Shown: one piece after another, positions 1 through 11,063 of the stretch
How positions within the stretch are numbered: the first letter of the stretch is position 1
Layout of the letters: every line of letters begins with the position of its first letter
From: Triticum aestivum
Lineage: Eukaryota > Streptophyta > Magnoliopsida > Poales > Poaceae
Direction of reading: 5' to 3'
Assembly (NCBI RefSeq): GCF_018294505.1
Contig: NC_057813.1
Coordinates: 313,052,900-313,116,899, forward strand
DNA: 64,000 nucleotides
Made by a program: the position numbers and the translations under genes
The notes under the pieces: generated by a model
Database searches by the model: none
What the model was told of the DNA's origin: nothing
What the model saw: only the letters and a program-made list of their open reading frames with translations

Positions 1-307
1 CAAAGATGCCGGTGCCAGTTCTACCACTAGTAGAAGGACCCTTCTCACTATTAGCTTCCCCCTTGTACGAGTTAGCATCCGCCACCTTGTTAGTGGGATC
101 ACCCACTTTAAACGGCGAGGTAGGTAGTTTAAGTCCTTCTAAGAATTTATTAAACATGCTTTCAACCTTGGTTGTCCTGGAGGTTTTCAATGTGTCCAAG
201 GCCACATTGAATTCCTCACGGGACACCGTGGTTTCCCCATCACCCATAGACGAGATCGGATTCACACCTGAGTGCTCCTCCTCCCCACCGTCTATGGTGT
301 CAACCAT
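1..307 (-). CDS. gag N-terminus of element C (partial)
   Basis: An open frame begins at ATG 307 on the minus strand, 38 bases after the primer site, and stays open for 102 codons to the window edge. It starts MVDTIDGGEEEHSG and is rich in acidic residues, Ser and Thr. A segment around residues 35-65 (FNVALDTLK, then MFNKFLEGLK) looks helical. No zinc knuckle or enzyme domain has been reached yet. Its position after LTR and primer site makes gag the expected product, a capsid-type structural protein of the virus-like particle. From memory the start resembles gag-like proteins of abundant wheat elements. A plus-strand frame over the same bases (6-332) is its shadow. Confidence 0.6.
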   Translation of the reverse strand, partial: MVDTIDGGEEEHSGVNPISSMGDGETTVSREEFNVALDTLKTSRTTKVESMFNKFLEGLKLPTSPFKVGDPTNKVADANSYKGEANSEKGPSTSGRTGTGIF

Positions 308-344
308 ACTCTTCGGATGGCAAAGTCCTTAATAAAGAGACTAG

Positions 345-356
345 GCTCTCATACCA
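345..356 (-). other. Primer binding site of element C (tRNA-iMet type)
   Basis: The minus strand reads TGGTATGAGAGC two bases after the LTR end. This is one base from the standard TGGTATCAGAGC complement of the initiator tRNA-Met 3' end. It fixes the orientation of C and the LTR boundary at 359. Confidence 0.75.
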
Positions 357-1087
357 ATTGAAAGGATCGATATAGTTGACTAGAGGGGGGGTGAATAGGC
401 AACTAACAATTTTCAGCTTTTCTTTACCAAATTAAACTTTGCATCAAAGTAGGTTGTCTAAATATGCAACTAGGTGAGCAACCTATATGATGCAACAACA
501 ATAAGTGCACAAGCAAGCAAGGGATACAACACAAAAAGCTTGCATAAGTAAAGGCACGAGATAACCAAGAGTGGAGCCGATGGAGATGAGGATGTGTTAC
601 CGAAGTTCCTTCCTTTTGAGGGGAAGTACGTCTTCGTTAGAACGGTGTGGAGGCACAATGCTCCCTAAGAAGCCACTAGGGCCACCGTATTCTCCTCACG
701 CCCTCACACAATACGAGATGCCATGATTCCACTATTGGTACCTTTGAAGGCGGCGACCGAACCTTTACAAACAAGGTTGGGGCTATCTCCACAACTTAAT
801 TGGAGGCTCCCAACGACACCACAAAGCTTCACCACAATGGACTATGGCTCTGAGGTGACCTCAACCGTCTAGGGTGCTCAAACACCCAAGAGTAACAAGA
901 TCCGCTAGGGATTAGTGGGGGAATCAAATTTCTCTTGGTGGAAGTGTAGATCCGGGCCTTCTCAACCTATCCCGAGCAAATCAACAAGTTTGATTGGCTA
1001 GGGAGAGAGATCGGGCGAAAATGGAGCTTTGAGCAACAATGGAGCTTTTGGGGGAAGAGGTAGGTCAACTTTGGGGCAGAAGACCCC

Positions 1088-1095
1088 TTTATATA
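1088..1095 (-). promoter_or_regulatory. TATA box of the C LTR
   Basis: The minus strand reads TATATAAA here, inside the LTR and directly downstream of the palindrome array. It marks the likely U3/R boundary of the element. There is no direct evidence of transcription. Confidence 0.5.
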
Positions 1096-1141
1096 ATGGG
1101 GGGAACAATCCAACCATTACCCCCAAGCAGCCCCACAGAGA

Positions 1142-1489
1142 GCGGTACTACCGCTTGGGTGGGCGGTACTACCGCTGAGCCAGCGGTACTACAGTACCAC
1201 CTAGAGGTATTGCCGCGAACATGAGGGGAGCAAGGTCCTGGACCCAGAGCGGTGCTACAGCGGTGGTAAGGGCGGTACTACCGCTTGGGAGCGGTACTAC
1301 CGCCACTACTACCGCAGCTAGTGCCGCACAACCCGACACGAGAAAAAGAGGCCTCGAGTCGAGGCGGTAGTAGCTCGGAGCCTCAGCGGTACTACGGAGG
1401 AAGACATCAAGCGGTACTACCGCTGAGGAGCGGTACTACCGCTTGATGTGCTTTGGCGGTACTACCGCAGTGGCCCGCGGTACTACCGC
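1142..1489. repeat. Palindrome array in the U3 of element C
   Basis: Eight full copies of the 13-mer GCGGTACTACCGC start near 1142, 1162, 1272, 1291, 1411, 1430, 1456 and 1477, with several degenerate partial copies between them. Each unit has two perfect 6-base arms around one central base. In element sense the array ends about 50 bp upstream of the TATA box, where an enhancer would lie. Unit spacing is irregular, so this is not a simple tandem satellite. Confidence 0.9.
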
Positions 1490-1811
1490 TAGGACCAAAC
1501 AGAGAAAACAAAGAGGGGAAGGAGAGCTCCATTGAAGCGGGAAGGATCAGCGGGTGCGATAAGGATGTGTACGTGTTGATTCCACCCTAGCCTTACCAAA
1601 GCGGATCCCCTCTTGATAGTACGGTGACTCCTACGCAACTAGTCCACCAACAGAGAAATGAAAGAGCTACACCGTCTTGAATAAAACACCGAGGGGAGGG
1701 AATCGTCTCGTGCCAATGGATGAATCTCTGAAAATCTCAACGCACACGATTAGTCCGTAAAAGCATTATCATCAATCACCGAAACACCTTGGGGATAAAT
1801 ATGCCCTTACA

Positions 1812-2496
1812 AAGGGGAGTGATCCATGTCTGAACTGAGTCCTGGTCTTCTAGGGCCGAGTTGACCTCGGGGCCAGGGGCCGGATCCGTGTCCGGATAGG
1901 CATAAGAGTCCAAGGATACAACCTTGTCTTCGAACACTGTCTCCGTGTCGGGGCTCGAAGGCAACTGCGTGATGGGGTGTTTGCCCAGGGATGATTCTTA
2001 GTTTCTAAATGTTGACTCGTCACTAGGGCGGAAGGCTGGAGGTGCGTCACAAGGAGAGGATTTGGCTGAGAGTAGCTCTCATCGTCCGAACACCACTTCC
2101 ATGTGGAGGCCTGAGGCTTGGTGTTCGGCAGGCATCACTAACGTAGTCGAGGGGGGTTCCTGGCCTCCGGACAAGGCGGAGCCATCCGAGCACGAAGCTG
2201 GATGGGGTTGAGGCCAATCCATAGATCGGATTGGGGGAAGAATCTGGAGCGGGCGAAGCGAGGCCCATAGGGGTACAGGGAGAGGCGGTGAATCTGGCAA
2301 AGACCAGGTCGCCTCGGGCGTCTGCGACGTACTCCAAGTTGCCAAATCTAATCCGGTGCTCAGGAGCAACATTGTTGATTTGGTCTAGCTGACCAGTTGG
2401 GTTGGCGTGCAGCACGATCCTACCAAACGCGAAGAGCAGGCCAGGGATGAAGAGGTCCCCGGAGCTAACGCCATCTCTGATGATCAGGCAAGCCAT
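1812..2496 (-). pseudogene. gag N-terminal remnant of element Z
   Basis: On the minus strand an ATG at 2496, 21 bases after the LTR end at 2518, opens a frame to about 2047. Its residues 20-65 (GLLFAFGRIVLHANPTGQLD, then RIRFGNLEY and ARGDLVF) align with the gag starts of D, E and F (FALWANSLGHLEQ, IRFGNLNY, IRGDLIF). Below about 2050 the homologous frame shifts and continues in broken pieces to 1812, where element C has been inserted. This is the most divergent member of the D/E/F group in the window. In its relatives gag runs on into a protease; here that part is cut off. No function is likely to remain. Confidence 0.75.
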
Positions 2497-2517
2497 CGAT
2501 CCTTCACCGACCCAACA

Positions 2518-2556
2518 TGCCGGTGTCAAAACCAGCGGATCTTGGGTAGGCGGTCC
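2518..2556 (-). repeat. 3' end of the Z LTR, cut off by element A
   Basis: The minus strand ends ...GGTTTTGACACCGGCA at 2518, matching the LTR end of D, E and F (GGTTTTGACACCGACA). The rest of this LTR lies beyond element A, at 35437-35860. Bases 2552-2556 (GGTCC) are the left copy of A's target duplication. Confidence 0.8.
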
Positions 2557-3241
2557 TATCGTGCAATTAACACGTCAGATGTCCTTAGTGTGAGGACTTA
2601 GTCATGAGGCCAATGTATCTATGTGGTAGCTTGAGAGGGGTTGAGCGGAATTGAGAGATGCAACACAAGACAAGGGTTTAGACAGCTTCGAGCCCCGGGA
2701 CACATCATCTGGTAACAACCTTACATGTTGTTTGAGGCTAGATCTCATTATCATCGCGAGGGAGTCGTCGTAAACCGGCTCTCCACTAGTTGTGTCTAGC
2801 CCTAGAGATTATTTCTTGCTTCTCCCTCTTTGGGGAGCCCTGCCCCTCCTTATATAAGTTGAAGGGGCGGGTCACATGTAGAGTCCATCTTCGACTAAGA
2901 CTTAAACTATTTTGACTTCCCTTCCTGGGCTTCTTAACGTCTGCCGGTTTAAGATTGTCTGCCAATTTAACATTATGTGCCGGTTTAACATTGTCTGTCG
3001 GTTTAACATGGTACGCCTGTTTAACATGGTCTGTCGGTTTAACATGGTCTACCGGGTTATGATTGACTTAACACCTGCCGGTGCTACCATCTGTCTTAAC
3101 TCTGCCGGTTCAACACTTGCCGGTTTACCGTCTGTCTTAGCCATCTGTCTTAACAGCTCCTGGTTTACCACTCACCGGTTTACCAAGTCCCGGCCGGGTT
3201 ACGACTCTGGCCGGGTCATACCGCGGGGTATATCCCCGACA
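2557..3241 (-). repeat. 3' LTR of element A, 685 bp
   Basis: In element sense the LTR starts TGTCGGGGATATA at 3241 and should end CGACA; at this copy the last bases have decayed (plus strand TATCGTGC instead of TGTCGTGG). It matches 16479-16759 plus 35028-35431 along its whole length. It contains an 18-bp tandem array (2939-3056) and a TATA box (minus CTTATATAAGG, near 2850-2858) about 80 bp downstream of the array in element sense. Confidence 0.85.
2939..3056 (-). repeat. 18-bp tandem repeat in the U3 of element A
   Basis: About six and a half units of a plus-strand consensus GTCTGCCGGTTTAACATG lie head to tail with a few substitutions each. The same array occurs in the other LTR at 35129-35246. 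In element sense it lies just upstream of the TATA box. Confidence 0.85.
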
Positions 3242-4118
3242 TTAGCCCCCAGTTTAATTTGGATTTATCCATGTTAAACTGATTCTGATCATCCTTAAGT
3301 CCTTGTCACTTCCTTCTTCTAGAAAATCTAGTTTAATAGGCCAGCTTCATAATCAATTTGCCGACATTGGTTTGTCATAGAGAAATATTGTGAAGAATAA
3401 CTTCTTTGACTCAACTCCCAATGCTTAACAAAAATATTGGTCTTTGAAATTTTGATCTTCAGCCGGTTTAAGAATGTAAAACTTGCCGGTTTAAGAATGT
3501 AGAACTTTGTCAGTTTACAAACCTTGATGGCACCGGATCATAACTGTTTGTTAACCAGCTTTTGAGAATATACCTCTTATATACCCATCACTTGTAGCCC
3601 CCAAATCTTAAGAAGGTAGCATAGCAGCAACTTAAGACTTGTTTCAATATAAATATCACAATCTTGAAGAAATCCAGGTTGTTCATCAAAATCACTAGTC
3701 AGAATTGAGTATTCCACATATGTAGCCCCCAAGTGCCGGGTTGTCATTCTTGCAGCAACCTGGGACTTGTAATTGCCTGATGCTCATAAAAACTTCAACC
3801 AGTGTAGCCCCCAAGGGCCGGGTCATTATGCAATAATGAGCAGGGACTTTGTAAATATAATCTTGTAAACTTTGAACAACAACGTGTAGCCCCCAAGGGC
3901 CGGCTTAGTAAGATAATATTGAGCTGGGACTTTATATATACTTCAATGAAAATAACATCATATGATGTAACCCCCATCATGGGGCTTGAACCCACGTCCA
4001 CGAGGTTAAGAGCCTTGTGTTTTACCAACTGAGCAGTGGACCCTTCAATATAATGGATTAAAAGCTTTGTACCTTGAATTGTTGACAGGAGCAATTGGTA
4101 GCCCCCAAGGGCCGGCTT
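3242..4118 (-). repeat. Array of polypurine-like boxes upstream of A's 3' LTR
   Basis: The plus-strand motif TAGCCCCCAAG, often followed by GGCCGG or TGCCGGG, recurs near 3242, 3594, 3720, 3804, 3886 and 4098. More copies follow on the other side of B, near 11938, 12015, 12780, 13108 and 13514. In element sense each reads CTTGGGGGCTA, the same as the purine tract directly beside the 3' LTR. The stretch has no open frame I recognise. It also contains the tRNA-Lys-like sequence at 3971-4043. Confidence 0.7.
3971..4043 (-). pseudogene. tRNA-Lys(CTT)-like sequence inside element A
   Basis: The minus strand from 4034 to 3971 matches plant tRNA-Lys(CTT), as I recall it, at about 55 of 64 positions, from the D arm (GCTCAGTTGGTA) through the anticodon loop (CTCTTAA) to the T arm (GTGGGTTCAAGCCCCA). 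Seven of the nine differences are transitions. They break the D stem, one anticodon-stem pair and parts of the acceptor stem. The 5' acceptor half (4043-4037) no longer pairs with the 3' half. It is therefore a decayed tRNA gene or a tRNA copy, not a working tRNA. It lies on A's own strand, about 730 bp before the 3' LTR. Confidence 0.75.
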
Positions 4119-4123
4119 ATTAC

Positions 4124-5039
4124 TGATGAGGACATCAATACCATTGTTACACCCACAGCCCCTACTGCTACATATACGGGACCAATTACTAGAGCTCGCA
4201 CACACTAATTAAATTATCAGGTACTTTCGTTTCTTGGTAATGATTCTAATGTTCATGAGAATATGATGCTGCCTAAATTGGATACATTTGTTTTGCTTAC
4301 AAATGAAGGGCCTAGCTTGGAGAAGGATGAACATTGGAGCAAGAACAAGCATGGAGATGATGCCATGCGCAAGGGGAACAAGAACGGAGTTACAAGTGAT
4401 GATTTCAGGACTTTGAAGCCACCATAATGGGTGCATGAAGCCTTGGACGAAATATACAAGATGCCACTTCATAAATTTCGTCCCGAGGCTATTATAGGTG
4501 CTGCGTCACCTTTTTATTGGGCCAGGCCCATGTAATTTCGAAATACATAAGTATAGGCTATTTTTAGAGTCCGTATGTGTGGGGAAACAAGAGATAGGGT
4601 TGATTTCGGACCCCTCCACCAAGGGCCACGAAATTCCCCTCTCTTCCTCTATATATACATCCCTTAGGGCACCGTTTAGATTTTGGGTTTTGTTTAGATT
4701 AAAGTTCGCCATAGCTGCAACTTCGCGTACTTCGTTTGTGTTCAACGACCAGACAAAGGCGTCACAGAACCCCACCTTGATCAATAAAGCTTTCATCTTA
4801 TATTCGCAATATCCAGATTGCAAACTCAGTTTCTTGCTTGTTCTTCGTTTGCTTGCAGGAAACAGACCCTCGTGGTCAGGTTGATCGTGCTCCGGCGTGG
4901 TCAATAACCTCTTGGAGTTGGTTTAGCGATTGCTAAGGCGCGACGTCCTCGCACGTTCGAAGTCGGATCGTCAAAGTCGACTGCCACCAAAGCGATATCC
5001 ATCATCTCATCGAAAGACGGGACACCTTTGCCTCTATCA
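4124..5039 (+). repeat. 5' LTR of element B, 916 bp
   Basis: It begins TGATGAGGACATC and ends CTCTATCA. A TATA-like CTATATATAC lies at about 4648-4657. The first ~100 bases are the homolog of the polyprotein C-terminus coded in the 3' LTR. Here a CAA codon has become TAA and the reading frame ends four codons early. Confidence 0.92.
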
Positions 5040-5041
5040 AG

Positions 5042-5053
5042 TGGTATCAGATT
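5042..5053 (+). other. Primer binding site of element B
   Basis: TGGTATCAGA begins two bases after the LTR end and matches the complement of the initiator tRNA-Met 3' terminus for its first ten bases. Confidence 0.8.
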
Positions 5054-6155
5054 TCCAGGTTGCTCGGTGAGATTTTACAGTTTTTCATAGTTTAGATCGA
5101 GTCTGTTCTTCATACCTATAGTCCACGAAAAAGCCAAAAAAAAATTAGGGTTAGTTCATCCCATCCGAACCAATCTGAGCCTTGCATAATCTTTTCTGTA
5201 TTTGCTTTGTTGAATTTGCGGTTGCATCGTCGTCTCCAGTTGCTGGTCTTAGCGTCTAGTCTTTTAGAGTTTCGAGTTCTGTTCACAGGTTGTCACGTCG
5301 CCGCTGGCATATATCACCACCACATCATCATCGTCGCTGTTGCCATATACCACCACCACATATTCACCGCCAATCCGAATCCATATACGCCACCACATAT
5401 CCGCCGCCATCACGCCAATCCGAGTTCACCTGCAACATATATCCGCCACCTGTCCGTGTTCCACCAGATTCATCTCCGCCACCAGTCCGAGTTCCACCAG
5501 ATTCATCTCCGCCACCAGTCCTAGTCCGAGTCTAGTAATTGTTGCATTGTTCTCGATTTCCAGATCACGCGACACTCCGAGTCGTGACAAAGAAGGACTC
5601 CCCATCTTCCGAGCCATCCGCAGAAGAAAAATAGTTCCAAGTCTGGAAAATTCTGGCTAGGCAGTTTTTAGACCATTTGTAGACTTTTTCGAAAAAAATT
5701 TGTTGCGGAGCAAAAAAAAAGAGGAAAAAAAGGTGCAAAAAAAAGAGAAAAATAATTCAGAGTGTGCTCCTCCCTTGTTTACGTGCCGCGCCATGATTTT
5801 GTTGGTGTTCTAGGCTCGCGTCTCTAGCACAGTCTAGCCTAGGACCAGCACAGTACCGTCGTTGAGCGTTTATTCAACTTTGCATCTCTGAATTGATTAT
5901 TGCTGACCCTTTTTGCTACCATATTATAAGCCTTCCCAGCTCCACATACATCTACGTCGTGCGTTTGACTCTCCCTCGTAATCGCTCTATCCATGCTTTG
6001 AGAGTTTTGACTACAACGGTTGCCGATCACCGCCTGTTGCTGGGTAAGAACTGGTAAGAATTTGAGTTTTGCTTGACGGATTTGTGACACCCACCACCAC
6101 CACTTGTTAGTAGTCTGTAGGATCATATTCTTGTGTGTTTCTATTGCTGCTAACC
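5054..6155 (+). other. Untranslated leader of element B
   Basis: About 1.1 kb lies between primer site and gag ATG. It contains a CAC/CAT-rich stretch (about 5300-5450), a 33-bp unit repeated twice in tandem at about 5458-5523, and A-rich tracts at 5690-5755. Short open frames here overlap one another in several frames and look like shadows of the repeats. Confidence 0.6.
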
Positions 6156-9100
6156 ATGCCAGGATCACAAGCCGACGAGATTGACTGGGAGAATTTATCA
6201 AACAAGGAGCTTCATGATAAGTTTCAGCAAATGATGACTGAACAGGTGCAAGATGTGCTGAACAATTTTGAAGAGGCCATGGAGAAGATCACTGGCCTTG
6301 AGAAGACGTTCGAAACAAAGCTCGATAACAAGTTTAATGAATTGCTCGCGCGTCTTCCACCACCACCACCCGCTGCACCTAACGCACCTCTCCAACAACA
6401 ACAACAACAACAACGACTACCTCCACATCGCGAAACAGACCTTCACCGAGCGAGTCGTGTTCCTCTTGCGTTTGGCCAAACTGTTGGCGCTGCTGTTGAT
6501 ACTTCTGTGGCTCCTGCTGCTGATGCGGAGGAGGATGATTATGTGGGAGATTATGAGGATGAGGTTGATCAAAATCAGCACTACGTGCAGCCACCTGCAC
6601 CACCACCAGCAGGTCGACCTCAGGTATATATTCGTAATGGTAGGCCTGCACCACCACCTCAGGTACGAGATGATGTCCATATTCCTAAACTGAAATTGAA
6701 TATTCCACCATTTGAGGGTAGATATGTTCCTGATATATATCTTACTTGGGAGTTAGAAACTGAACAACGATTTACATGTTTACAATATCCTGAGGAGAGA
6801 CGAGTTGCTGCTGCTGTTTGTGCTTTCACTAGTTTTGCATGTGTATGGTGGTCTGAACATTGTAGATTATATCCTATTCCAACTACTTGGGCTGCTTTGA
6901 AAACTGCTATGCGTACTCGTTGGGTTCCACCATATTATCAACGTGAATTGCTTCAAAAATTACAGCGTTTAAGACAAGGGAAAAATTCTGTAGAAGAATA
7001 TTATTAGGAATTACAAACTGGCATGATTAGATGTGGTATTGTTGAGGAGAATGAAGCTATTCTTGCATGTTTTTTGGGTGGATTAAATAGAGAGATTCAG
7101 ACCATTCTAGACAATAAGGAGTATACTAATATCACTCGTTTATTCCATCTTGCTTGTAAAGCTGAACGTGAAGTGCAGGATCGACAAGCATTGGGGCGAA
7201 CTAACTTTTCTACAGGCCGACCTTCATCATGGACACCACGTGCATCTTCTACTTCAACTGCACCAGCACCTCCATCCGGTGCCACCTCCAGCCGTGATAC
7301 AAGAAAACAGGCACAACCACCATTATCTGCCAAGAGCGCACCTGCGGGGCCTGCACAACGTTCTTCTTCTTCCATGGCATCAACAGGGCACACAAGTGAT
7401 ATTATTTGTCGTCGTTGTAAGGGAGGAGGTCATTATGCGAGAGAATGCAAATCTCCGCGTGTGATGATTGCTACCGCGGATGGTGGATATGAGTCCGCTA
7501 GTGACTATGATGAGGAGACTTTGGCTCTTATTACACGTGAAGAACATGGTGGAGATGATTCTGATCATGAGACGCAATACATGGCTCCTGAAGACGCTGA
7601 CAGGTATGAGTGTTTAGTTGCTCAACGTGTTTTGAGTGTGCAGGTCACACAAGCTGAGCAAAATCAGAGGCACAATTTGTTCCATACCAAGGGAGTTGTG
7701 AAAGAACGTTCTGTGCGCGTCATCATAGATGGAGGGAGCTGCAACAACTTGGCTAGCATGGAGATGGTGGAGAAGCTTTCTCTCACCACAAGACCACATC
7801 CACATCCTTACTACATCCAATGGTTCAACAACAGCGGCAAGGTTAAGGTAACACGTACTGTTCGTGTGCATTTTAGTATCTCTACATATGCTGATTATGT
7901 TGATTGTGATGTGGTACCTATGCAAGCATGTTCCTTATTACTTGGTAGACCATGGCAATTTGATAAAAATTCTGTACACCATGGTAGAAACAATCACTAT
8001 ACTCTTGTTCATAAGGATAAAAATATTACTTTGCTTCCTATGACTCCTGATTCCATTTTGAAAGATGATATTAATAGAGCTAATAAAGCAAAATAGGAGA
8101 CGAATAAGAGTGAAAATCAGATTGTGGCAAAAGAATTTGAGCAGCAAATGAAGCCTAATAATAAACCATCTAGTGTTGCTTCTGAAATTAAATTGAAAAG
8201 TGCATGTTTATTTGCCACCAAATCTGATATTGATGAGCTAGATTTCAGCAAATATGTTTGCTATGCTTTTGTGTGCAAAGAGGCATTATTTTCATTCGAG
8301 GACGTGCCTTCCTCTTTGCCTCCTGCTGTCACTAACATTTTGCAGGAGTTCGCTGACGTCTTTCCACAAGACGTGCCACCGGGATTACCGCCTATTCGAG
8401 GGATTGAGCATCAGATTGACTTAATTCCCGGTGCTTCACTGCCAAACCGTGCACCATACCGTACCAATCCAGAGGAGACAAAGGAGATTATGCGTCAAGT
8501 ACAAGAGCTTCTCGACAAAGGTTATATACGCGAATCCCTTAGTCCTTGTGCTGTTCCTATTATTCTAGTGCCGAAAAAGGATGGTACATCACGTATGTGT
8601 GTTGATTGTAGAGGCATTAATAATATTACTATTCGTTATTGTCATCCTATTCCTAGGCTAGATGATATGCTTGATGAATTGAGTGGCTCTACAATATTCT
8701 CCAAAGTTGATTTGCGTAGTGGATACCATCAAATTCGTATGAAATTGGGAGATGAATGGAAAACAGCATTCAAAACTAAGTTTGGATTATATGAGTGGTT
8801 AGTCATGCCTTTTGGGTTAACTAATGCACCTAGTACTTTCATGAGATTAATGAACGAAGTTTTACGTGCTTTCATTGGACGATTTGTGGTAGTTTACTTT
8901 GATGACATATTGATTTATAGCAGATCTTTGGAAGAACATTTGGAACATTTACGTGCTGTTTTTATTGCTCTACGTGATGCACGTTTGTTTGGTAACCTTG
9001 GGAAGTGCACCTTTTGCACCGACCGAGTATCTTTTCTTGGCTATGTTGTTACTCCACAGGGAATTGAAGTTGATAAAGCCAAGATTAAAGCTATTGAGAG

Positions 9101-11063
9101 TTGGCCGCAGCCCAAAACGGTCACACAAGTGAGGAGTTTTCTTGGCCTCGCTGGATTCCATAGGCGTTTTGTGAGAGATTTCAGCACCATTGCTGCACCT
9201 CTCAATGAGCTTACAAAGAAAGATGTGCCTTTTCTTTGGGGTACCGCACAGGAAGAAGCCTTCTCGGTATTGAAAGATAAGTTGACACATGCTCCTTTAC
9301 TCCAACTTCCTGATTTTAATAAGACTTTTGAGCTTGAATGTGATGCTAGTGGAATTGGATTAGGCGGTGTGTTATTACAAGATGGCAAACCTGTTGCATA
9401 CTTTTCTGAAAAATTGAGTGGGCCTAGTCTGAATTATTCTACTTATGATAAAGAATTATATGCTCTTGTTCGGACTTTAGAAACATGGCAACATTATTTA
9501 TGGCCCAAAGAATTTGTTATACATTATGATCATGAATCTTTGAAACATATTAAAAGTCAAGCTAAACTGAATCGTAGACATGCTAAATGGGTTGAATTCA
9601 TTGAGACTTTTCCTTATGTCATTAAACACAAGAAGGGAAAAGAAAATGTTATTGCTGATGCATTGTCTCGCCGCTATACTATGCTTTCACAACTTGACTT
9701 CAAAATATTTGGTTTGGAGACCATCAAAGATCAATATGTGCATGATGCTGATTTTAAAGATGTAATGCAGAATTGTAAAGAAGGAAGAATGTGGAACAAG
9801 TTCGTCGTTAACGATGGATTTGTGTTTCGTGCTAACAAGCTATGCATTCCAGCTAGCTCCGTTCGTCTTTTGTTGTTGCAGGAGGCGCATGGAGGAGGAT
9901 TAATGGGACACTTTGGCGTGAAGAAGACGGAGGATGTACTTGCTACACATTTCTTTTGGCCAAAGATGAGACGGGATGTTGAGCGTTTTATTGCTCGCTG
10001 CACTACATGTCAAAAAGCTAAGTCACGACTCAATCCTCATGGTTTATATATGCCGTTACCTGTACCTAGTGTTCCTTGGGAGGATATATCTATGGACTTT
10101 GTTTTAGGTTTATCTCGAACAAAGAAGGGGAGGGATAGCATATTTGTTGTCGTGGATAGATTCTCGAAAATGGCACACTTTATACCATGTCATAAAAGCG
10201 ATGATGATGTTAATGTTGCTGATTTGTTCTTTCGTGAAATTATTCGCTTGCATGGTGTGCCAAATACTATTGTTTCAGATCGTGATACTAAATTTCTTAG
10301 CCACTTTTGGAGATGTTTATGGGCTAAGTTGGGGACTAAACTGCTTTTTAGTACTACTTGTCACCCCCAAACTGATGGATAAACTGAAGTAGTCAATAGA
10401 ACGTTGTCTACTATGCTTAGGGCTGTTTTGAAGAATAATAAGAAAATGTGGGAGGAATCCTTGCCTCATATTGAATTTGCTTATAATCGTTCATTGCATT
10501 CTACTACTAAGATGTGCCCTTTTGAAGTTGTGTATGGTTTCCTACCTCGTGCACCTATTGATTTGTTGCCTCTTCCATCTTCGGAGAAGGTTAATTTTGA
10601 TGCTAAACAACGTGCTGAATTGATTTTAAAAATGCATGAGTTAACTAACGAAAACATTGAGCGTATGAATGCTAAATATAAACTTGCTGGAGATAAGGGT
10701 AGAAAACATGTTGTGTTTGCACCTGGAGATCTTGTTTGGTTACATTTGCGTAAGGATAGATTTCCGGATTTGCGCAAATCAAAGTTAATGCCACGTGCTG
10801 ATGGTCCCTTTAAGGTGTTAGAGAAAGTAAATGATAATGCATATAAACTTGAGCTGCCTGCAGATTTTGGGGTTAGTCCCACTTTTAACATTGCAGATTT
10901 GAAGCCTTATTTGGGTGACGAAGATGAGCTTCCGTCGAGGACGACTTCATTTCAAGAAGGGGAGGATGATGAGGACATCAATACCATTGTTACACCCACA
11001 GCCCCTACTGCTACATATACGGGACCAATTACTAGAGCTCGCGCACGCCAATTAAATTATTAG
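6156..11063 (+). pseudogene. gag-pol polyprotein of element B, three in-frame stops
   Basis: One reading frame runs from ATG 6156 to TAG 11061-11063, about 1,635 codons, broken only by stops at 7005, 8094 and 10380. Domains in order: gag capsid region (about 6670-7110); CCHC zinc knuckle CRRCKGGGHYAREC near 7408; protease with VIIDGGSCNN near 7725; RT with YFDDIL near 8897; RNase H with ELECDASG near 9330; integrase zinc-binding segment near 9885-10015 and core with SMDFVLG near 10090; then a GPY/F-like region and an acidic tail. The last 32 codons lie inside the 3' LTR. The stop at 10380 replaces a CAA codon kept in element I; the other two fit CAG to TAG. A working copy would make capsid and all enzymes for its own transposition. 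Confidence 0.9.
10953..10966 (+). other. Polypurine tract of element B
   Basis: AAGAAGGGGAGGA ends exactly at the base before the 3' LTR. This is the usual primer for plus-strand DNA synthesis. It is also coding (part of the FQEGEDDE segment). Confidence 0.8.

Larger units (their letters stand above)
1..1811 (-). mobile_element. Element C: 5' end of an LTR retrotransposon
   Basis: Read on the minus strand this is a complete 5' LTR (1811 to 359), a two-base spacer, a primer binding site and the first 102 codons of gag, which run off the window. The LTR begins TGTAAGGG and ends TTTCA, giving the usual TG...CA ends. It was inserted into the gag remnant of element Z at 1811/1812. Only one end is present, so no target duplication can be checked. 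From memory the gag N-terminus resembles abundant wheat Copia-like elements, but no polymerase is visible and the superfamily is uncertain. Confidence 0.75.
359..1811 (-). repeat. 5' LTR of element C, 1,453 bp
   Basis: The minus-strand sequence starts TG at 1811 and ends CA at 359, followed directly by a tRNA-iMet-type primer site. The upstream (U3) part, 1811 to about 1096, holds the palindrome array at 1142-1489. A TATA box follows at 1088-1095. The remaining R/U5 part has no long open frame on the minus strand that I recognise. Confidence 0.75.

Noticed and set aside
6..332. 108-codon plus-strand frame at the window start
   Set aside because: It is the shadow of the minus-strand gag of element C, which has a start codon, primer site and LTR in the right order.
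1142..1489. CRISPR-like array of short repeats
   Set aside because: Repeats are 13 bp, irregularly spaced, and lie in the U3 of a plant LTR. There are no unique spacers of constant length and no cas genes.
3971..4043. Functional tRNA-Lys gene
   Set aside because: The D stem and the acceptor stem no longer pair, so it is annotated as a tRNA-like pseudogene.
6379..6693. Small frames opposite or beside the gag of B
   Set aside because: They arise from CAC/CAA-rich codons of gag in other frames and are not kept in element I.
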